Source: Scilla litardierei
Lineage: Eukaryota; Streptophyta; Magnoliopsida; Asparagales; Asparagaceae
Direction: 5' to 3'
DNA: 64,000 nt
Assembly: GCA_030789695.1 (NCBI GenBank)
Contig: CM061140.1
Coordinates: forward strand, 175,360,319-175,424,318
The notes under the pieces are model-generated. The model saw nothing but the letters and a program-made list of their open reading frames with translations. It searched no databases and was not told where the DNA came from. Both the position numbers and the translations under genes were made by a program. Below are positions 57,801 to 64,000 of this stretch, piece by piece (within the stretch, counting starts at the first letter, position 1; each line of letters begins with the position of its first letter).

Positions 57801-57848
57801 CACATGTGTTCAGTAGAATACACGTATAGCACAAAATAGGGCATGACA
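54844..57848 (+). mobile_element. Solo giant LTR X2 (3.0 kb) inserted in LTR Y
   Basis: Starts TGTAACGCCCTGCTCCC and ends ATAGGGCATGACA, flanked by ATATG (54839-54843) and ATATA (57849-57853), a 5-base duplication with one change. Taking it out makes the two halves of the minus-strand LTR Y continuous, which supports both borders. It belongs to the same family as Y and is a more distant relative of the solo LTR at 31503-34267. No coding sequence inside; an AAT trinucleotide repeat lies at 55423-55449. Confidence 0.85.
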
Positions 57849-59280
57849 ATATAGTTATGTGGTGAAATGAATATTCATGCCCTTGGCACATGTAAATGAT
57901 AATGTGTTGCTTTGATATGAATGACGCCCATCATAAGTTCGATGAAATGCCTGAATAAAGGCAATATCTGGTAATTTTAGGAATGTGCATGTGTTAATGT
58001 TGGCCTTAAGCCACAGTGATGATTGGTGAAGTTAGAGGCTTGAATGGCATGAGTACACCGTATTTGTGAGTGGATGATATGTTGTGATAGAGGGCATGTC
58101 ACGTGAGTGCATGACCCTATGTCTAATGATGGACAGCTGAGTTGATATGTGCATACCCATGCCATCATGACCCCTAACGTGTCACTTATGATGTTAACTT
58201 ATAAAATCGAATAAGACTCAATCCTCTCTAATGAGGGTGAGTTAGCGAAACCCGAGTTTTATGTGGGATTTGAGTAAATTGTGGATATGAGGCCTGGACT
58301 GAGAAGTTGGGGGAAATGATTATGTGATATGTGATATTTATACACACTCACCTTTACCGGGAGTGGAGGGGACATACGGATGCTGTGTTACTATGGGATA
58401 GCCTCACTCCTGCCAGGGACGGGGGAGCTGAGAGGTCTGGCGTACAGTGCACGTGTCTACTGCGTTGTGAGCTATATTTACCCCAAATTTGGGGTGAGGT
58501 CCAGGTCCTGATATCATACAGTTTACCCAAGTTCCAATTAATTCAATTATAAAATAATAAAATAAGAATTTACGTGTTACTCCTTCTGCTGGCAGCACTT
58601 CCCCTTCACTTGCCTGTTTCTTTGTGGCTCTGTGTCATGCCTTAGGCACTTGCACTTATCTTATTAGATAATGGTTGCTTGAACACTTGTGTTATTATTA
58701 TTATTATTATTATTCGTGCTAACCCTTTTCTTGCAGTAATTCGACATTGGACCGCAGGTTTGATCCTCTTGTTTAGATATTTAATTTTCATTATGTTACT
58801 TAGTTACATGCCATATTTCTCTTGTCTTGCCTTGTGGTTTGATAACCTTAGAACAGTGTTCCAAATCCAAGTTGGTTCCTACTAGGGCAAACATTGACGT
58901 GCTCCCCCCTTATTTTTCAGGTAGTAGGGACAACATGGTTGGTGGTGGCTTGGAGTTGGGGTTCAGGGGCAGTCTGGGTGTGAGCTGTAGATTGTATTGT
59001 GACTGGGTTGTCTTGGCAGATTGAGAGTGGTGTATATGTATTGTTACACCCGGACTATGTATTTAAAGGAAGCATGTTATATACAAAAACAATGTTGTTG
59101 TTTTGTGAGATTATTTGATATTATAGTGGAGCTTCACGTGTACTATCCCAGCATGTGCGCAGTGACCTGCATATTCAGTTTCTTCTTTCTCTCCCTTTTT
59201 CTTTTTCATCACCCTCACTCTTCAGGATACTTGGAAAAAAATTTAAATGCCGGGTATTCTGGGGAACGGGTCATGACACA
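57849..59280 (-). repeat. Giant LTR Y, 5' part (minus strand)
   Basis: Inverted copy of the first 1.5 kb of X2 (54844-56320). On the minus strand it begins TGTGTCATGACCCGTTCCCC at 59280 and ends at the X2 insertion point. It contains an ATT repeat at 58688-58715 that mirrors the AAT repeat of X2. Together with 53359-54843 it forms one LTR of about 2.9 kb. Confidence 0.82.
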
Positions 59281-59787
59281 ACCTCGGCCCCCGACTCGGG
59301 TTGCTATGGGGGAAATTTCTCCCACACCTCTGTCGACCGACCCGGACGACACAAACGCTGGAGAGATGACCAGCCACATCAATCCCCCTCAGAAGGCTCC
59401 GGAGACGAGCACAACCTATTGGCAAAAAGGATCACCTCCACTTGGGTGTCATCTAATGTTAAGGTGCCAAATCTGGATAAGTACGACGGCACGGGTGACC
59501 CCCTAGAACATGTTCAGAACTATAAGTGGATCATGTAATTTCAAGGGGCCAGCGACGCCCTGCTTTGTCGAGGCTTCCACATTACTATTCAGAAGTCGGC
59601 AAGAGAATGGTATAATGGGCTCCCTGATTGATCCATCGGAAGCTTCCGAGCCCTTGCGCAGGCCTTCTGCCGACAATTCATGGCAGGACGGAGAAGAAAG
59701 AAGTGCTCAGACCACCTGTTCGATGTAGTACAGAGAGGCAGGATGAGACGCTGAGGAACTACATGCAGCGCTTCAACTCCTAAAGTC
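59281..59787 (+). pseudogene. Tat-like gag core, continuation after LTR Y
   Basis: The retrotransposon gag pattern is readable: VPNLDKYDGTGDPLEHVQNY, then FQGASDALLCRGFHITIQKS, AREWYNGLPD, ALAQAFCRQFM and DHLFDVVQRG. This is the Tat-type gag core that follows the N-terminal part at 52772. Stops at 59536 and about 59627 and a later shift show decay. It is cut off at about 59788 by the Athila-like LTR, and the rest of the element is absent. Confidence 0.78.
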
Positions 59788-61655
59788 TGAGTGTGAAAAT
59801 TTGATTATGATTGAATATTGCATATTTTAGCCCCATAATCATTCCCTCTTGTGCATATAATCTATTGAATCATGCTCTCTTAACCATACTTCTGTTAACT
59901 CGTCACTTTTGAGCATGTGATTTTATTTTGGCACAATTTGACTCTCCAGAACTTTATAAATGTATATAGTATTTTTATAGATTTTTCTGGATTTTTCAGG
60001 AGTACCAAATGGGACAAAATCAATCCAGTGGAGAGGTGGAGCTGGAGACAGGACATGTACCTATCCGGAAAACGACAGTCACCTGTCCCTTTTGAAGAAA
60101 TATCTGGGCAAATTGGAGTGCATCAAAGGCGCCTGCAGAAGGACTGGTAAGCTCCTAGACGACTGTGCCGGCGCCTTTCATTTCAAATGCAGGCACCTGA
60201 TTTTCACTTACCTCGAATGTTGGAAAACCCAACTATCTATTGGTTTTGGCTACAGGGATAGGAGGAGCCTGAAGCACAAAATACAGGCGCATGTGAACCT
60301 CAAAGCAGTCGTCTGCCTGGGGATCCCCAATTTTTGTGAGTTTCACAACCTACCATCCGGGCGCCAGCCTGACCAATAATAGGCGCATGTCGCCAAGCAC
60401 CTAGTCGTTGGTCGGTAGACGCCTGATCGGGATTTTTCCAGCCAAATCTGGTTTACGATTTTTGCTTATTATGGACCCGATTTTTAGCTGGTTGATCTAC
60501 GCCTTTGGATGCGGATTTGAAGGGTTCAGATGTAACCCCTAGGTGGTATAAAACCCCAAAACTCAACTGTAATTAAGAGAGCTTCAAATACTTTACCATT
60601 TTTAGGTTTTCTTCCTCTTGAAAGAGAGAATGGGGTTTTAGTGATTTGTGAGTGTTTTGATTTTGTTTTTGCTGTAGCTGGAATTGATCTTAGATTGAGG
60701 GAGCTTGTATTTGATGATAGATTTTCAACTCTCTTACTCTTATTCATTTGATCACAAGTTTTGTATTGAAACATGTTTATTTCAATGAGTGCTTTGTTTA
60801 TATTTAAAATGATTGGCTAAATCTGTTGTGTGTGTGTTATGGATTGATGTAGGATGCTTTGATTGTTTTGCTAATGTTTATTTCCAGCACCATTTGTTAA
60901 TCCATATTGTCGGGTGTCTTAAACCTACATTTTATTGGATTCAACACTATCCCTAGAGGAGCCGAAGAACGGTGGTGCACCGTAAAAGTCGCACATATGT
61001 GTTTCATGGGTATTGCATACCTTGAAATGGATGCAAGACCACTTAATCCATGTTACATGATTTAGAGGTTTAATTCACCTAGTAATCCAAATTGTTAACT
61101 GTGTTGTAACTCGTCCATTGAATCGTGCATTACCTGAAATGGGCAGAATGTTGGTTGTGTGGTGCGCAACACAACCTATATGCACTACTCTCACATACTT
61201 TGAAATGGATGTGAGAGTTGATTCAGGAGCTTTAATTAGGGAAAGAACCCATTTAACAATTACCTTTGGTGCACCCCATGTGTGCTTAATTGATTCATTT
61301 TCTGATCCACATACCTTGACACATGGATGTGTGATTGAATTATCTTGGAACTAACATTTAGCAAGGAATCGAGTAATCCTATTGATAATCCTAAGCATCC
61401 ACACTCTTTCTTTCCCTTGAATCCAAAACCTAGGATATTACCCTAACTCTAAGGTATTTAGATAATTTACCTTTTCAAACAACCATTCACCCCCAAATGG
61501 TGGTTAGAAACCTTATCATTTCTTTGCACACCCTGACTCTTTGTGTGAATTTGCAGATTAGTTCCGTCTCTGTGGATACGATCTCGTACTCACTGTATAT
61601 ATTATTTGCCGACCTCGTACACATGCGAGTAGCACCTTTTAAGTCGAGTCAAGCA
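59788..61655 (+). repeat. Athila-like LTR (about 1.87 kb)
   Basis: Ends GAGTCAAGCA at 61655 and is followed by AATTGGTGCCGTTGCAGGGG, the classic primer-site phrase of Athila-type gypsy elements (tRNA-Asp primer). It starts near TGAGTGTGAAAATTTG, where Tat-like gag homology stops. A TATA box (TATAAAA, 60547-60553) followed by a T-rich leader fits an LTR promoter. No second LTR and no internal genes were found, so the element is truncated soon after its primer site. Confidence 0.7.
60547..60553 (+). promoter_or_regulatory. TATA box in the Athila-like LTR
   Basis: TATAAAA preceded by GGTGG and followed by CCCCAAAACTC, in the middle of the LTR. Confidence 0.45.
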
Positions 61656-61657
61656 AA

Positions 61658-61676
61658 TTGGTGCCGTTGCAGGGGA
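61658..61676 (+). other. Athila-like primer binding site
   Basis: TTGGTGCCGTTGCAGGGGA, close to the Athila consensus TGGCGCCGTTGCCGGGGA, directly after the LTR end. Confidence 0.75.
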
Positions 61677-63355
61677 CGGCGTATCTTCATTTCACATTTT
61701 CTGGATATCCAATTGAATATGGAGTTCAATATATTTTAGAGAATTTCCAAGAATTTTATGAGAACTTTTATGATCTGTTAATCTCATGGCCAAAACATTG
61801 AAGAAGGTTGATATGGAGCAATCAGACGCTGTGGAAGGGCTGATACTCTGATACGGAAGTTCAGCTCCCCCAAATGCCTGATGCATACAAGCCAGACATA
61901 TGGTTCCTCAACACCAGCTGTCTATGACAATGGTAGAGTCATCGTCCCATCTCCTTTTCACAAATTCTTCTAGTTAAGGAAACTTATGTTGTTTTCCCCC
62001 ACAAAAAGATTCAGCATGATTAGTGACGGCTCACCATCTACCTCTTGATCATTACCAGGGGCACATGGTGACTGCTACCAATTAGTTGCTACATGAGCTG
62101 ATGATCAACCATGACTAAAGAAACGAAGATGGAAGTATATACTGAAGATACGAGTCAAGGTTTACAAAATGCACATGCACGCACGCGCACACATAAAGGA
62201 ACGTGAGCATCAAATAGCTAAGAAAGAAATCCCTCATTGGCTCCGGTTAAAAAGTTCGCTCTCCAAACAAGTCTATCAATCAGGTATTAAAAAGACAGAT
62301 GAAGTTTGTTGAGACAGGAATTAAGAAAACGGAGTGAAGTAATCTCTAGCCAAGAATAGCACGCAGACAGAAAGAAGAGAAAGGGTAGCAAGCTTTTCTT
62401 GCTTTGCTTGTCACGCGATTTGTGTGTGAACAATCAAACACATGGGCATGCATTGCACATTAGGTCAATGAAGTAGCATGCTGTGCAAACTTGTGGCTGC
62501 AAATTCCGTTTGTTGCGTACAGACAATTAAACATATGCGTGGATGATAATCCATTTGAGTTTTATTAGTACAGTTCGTGCTTAGACGTCTCCAAATGCAT
62601 TACGGACATAATTATGATCAATTTAATTGTCATGGCAAATGGATTAACATTAGACAGGTTTTGTTCTTGGCTCAGTTCCAATACTTAAACTCTGTAGCTA
62701 CTTATTTAAAATATATCAAGCTTATGCGAGCTGATTTTACTGGAAGTTTCAACTTGGCAGGAAAATCCACATTGGGATCTTGTTAGTGCAAAAGAGTAAG
62801 AAAAAGAGACAGTGAAGCCATGCAAGGTGGGATGTAGGTAGAAAGCAGGTAGATAGTAAGAGAGAAGTTAGGGTTTCTTATTATTTCTGGCTCTAGGTTT
62901 CTTGCAGATCACTTCTTAGACAGTGATTTATCATGTCAGTTCATGTGTTTTAAAGAGTCGTGATGGGTTATAAGATGGAGGTGTTCTCTCCTCCTTCCTT
63001 CTCTGTCTTATAGAATTGTGCTTGTGCTTGTATGCTTTGCTTGCCCATATTTGTATCGTTTATATTATTGGGGTGTATGCAGCATGGCAAGCTGCTAACA
63101 ACGTTGTGGCTGGCACTGCTTTGTTGTCGATTTCTCTGCAATTGAAATGTGGACATCTATTAATTTGCCAGTCCATGATATCTACAGATCATTGGGATGG
63201 CTAATGGCATATCTGATAAAGATTTTCACATCAATGTGAGTTTGCTTTTGGAGCAGGCTCGAACATGCTAATGCTGCATGTCAACTGGACACCAGAGATC
63301 TTGTTGGGCAACTGGATAGATTAGTTCAAGTTTTATTCTCCAAATCCTGGACACA
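61677..63355. other. Non-coding stretch, no recognised feature
   Basis: AT-rich; the first part may be residual Athila leader. A short CA/CG-rich tract is at 62168-62194. A plus-strand frame at 63016-63204 is hydrophobic (AHICIVYIIGVYAAWQAANN) but has no known motif or splice context. Confidence 0.45.
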
Positions 63356-63715
63356 ATATGGTCTTGGTTATATATGCACTAGAAATTACCCGTGCACCAC
63401 TAAGTGCACGTAGTAGAAATAACCCATCACGAATAGGGCGCGGTGCACGCGTGCGACAGAAAAGGAGCGAGAAGTGTGGGTGTGAGTGTCGGTATCGTCC
63501 GGGTCAAAAGGAGAGCAATCATGCAAATAACGAGGCTGAAATGGACGCTATAGTGCAAAACCCCAAGGGAAAACCTGCTAATAAATGGGATGTGAGGCGC
63601 AAGGGGTTTTCTCTCATTTTTTTCCCTTAGTGGAGGACATCCTCCACAGGTGATGTGGACATTGCCACATCGGACAACCTTGTGGGGGGTCGTCCTCTAA
63701 TATAATATAGATATG
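63356..63715. mobile_element. Possible MITE with CACTAG...CCCGTGC start
   Basis: Begins around TATATATGCACTAGAAATTACCCGTGC and ends around CCTCTAATATAATATAGATAT, with A/T-rich, loosely inverted ends. The start resembles 28285-28305. No target duplication is certain. Confidence 0.35.
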
Positions 63716-64000
63716 TGTTTACATGCACGTATCTAAATCATGTAATTGCACGAATTTGACTGTTTAACAACAAAACATTTATGAACTATTTGGTTCTACG
63801 ATGAGACCGCGTTTTATGAAGAAAATGGCAGATCTGGAAATTTTGGAGTATTAGGGGTATTTTGGTAATTTTCAGTTTTCAAGGGGGTATTCGAAATTTT
63901 CAGGTTTAGATGTCTTTTTGTAATTTTGCATTTTCAATTTATTATTTATATGGTGGTAGGAGTTAGTGGTTAGGGGTTCGCATGTTTGATTATTGTGAGA
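63716..64000. other. AT-rich end of the window, nothing recognised
   Basis: Contains phrases such as GGGGTATTTTGGTAATTTT that are common in plant intergenic DNA. No gene. Confidence 0.5.

Noticed and set aside
59280..59290. Target duplication ACCTC or ACCTCGG for LTR Y
   Set aside because: ACCTCGG occurs on both sides, but the left copy (about 53332) lies about 27 bases before the point where LTR homology begins, so it does not fit the LTR ends.
63950..64000. SINE or tRNA-like box at the window end (GTGGTTAGGGGTTCG)
   Set aside because: Only a B-box-like phrase is present, with no A box or tRNA fold within reach.

Overview
This is a stretch of flowering-plant nuclear DNA dominated by transposable elements. 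The evidence is the mix of plant-type Ty3/gypsy chromoviruses, Ty1/copia elements, Tat- and Athila-like gypsy pieces, a hAT transposon, an RTE-like LINE and MITE-like elements, plus an intact plant 3-ketoacyl-CoA synthase gene and exons of a second, intron-containing gene. The species cannot be named from the sequence. The very GC-rich, intronless KCS gene would fit a monocot but does not prove one. No tRNA, rRNA or CRISPR feature was seen.

Layout. (1) 1-3971: minus-strand exon of an unrecognised protein, with clear splice signals and a possible short last exon. (2) 3972-9893: a decayed chromovirus without its 5' LTR, lying between two copies of a host segment of about 110 bp. (3) 12101-18300: a complete and very young chromovirus of the same broad family (LTRs 423/424 identical, TSD ACATG) whose coding region carries a one-base shift and two TAG stops. 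(4) 18689-23637: a whole but decayed hAT element (8-bp TSD GTCATGAG) containing a cluster of foldback repeats. (5) 23722-25709: an RTE-like LINE tail split by a 692-bp hAT-like MITE (24080-24771). (6) 27066-27273: a first-exon candidate whose splice phase matches the exon at 1450-2972; if they are joined, everything between is one TE-filled intron of about 24 kb. (7) 27.4-30.6 kb: MITE-like repeats, a minisatellite and weak coding remnants. (8) 31022-40502 (plus) and 41360-47978 (minus): two related copia elements in tail-to-tail orientation with unusually short LTRs (120 and 112 bp), leaders of about 1.45 kb with GC-rich repeats, and gag separated from pol by an intron-like spacer. The first holds a 2,765-bp solo LTR in its leader. 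(9) 49719-51323: the one clearly intact host gene, a KCS. (10) 52.0-59.8 kb: a Tat-like gypsy fragment whose gag is split by a minus-strand giant LTR, itself split by a plus-strand LTR of the same family. (11) 59788-61655: an Athila-like LTR with its primer site. (12) 61.7-64.0 kb: AT-rich DNA with a possible MITE and no recognised gene.

Only the KCS gene and the 1.4-3.0 / 27 kb gene look like working host genes. KCS acts in very-long-chain fatty acid synthesis at the endoplasmic reticulum. The rest is a nested record of insertions, most of them dated relative to each other by clean target-site duplications.
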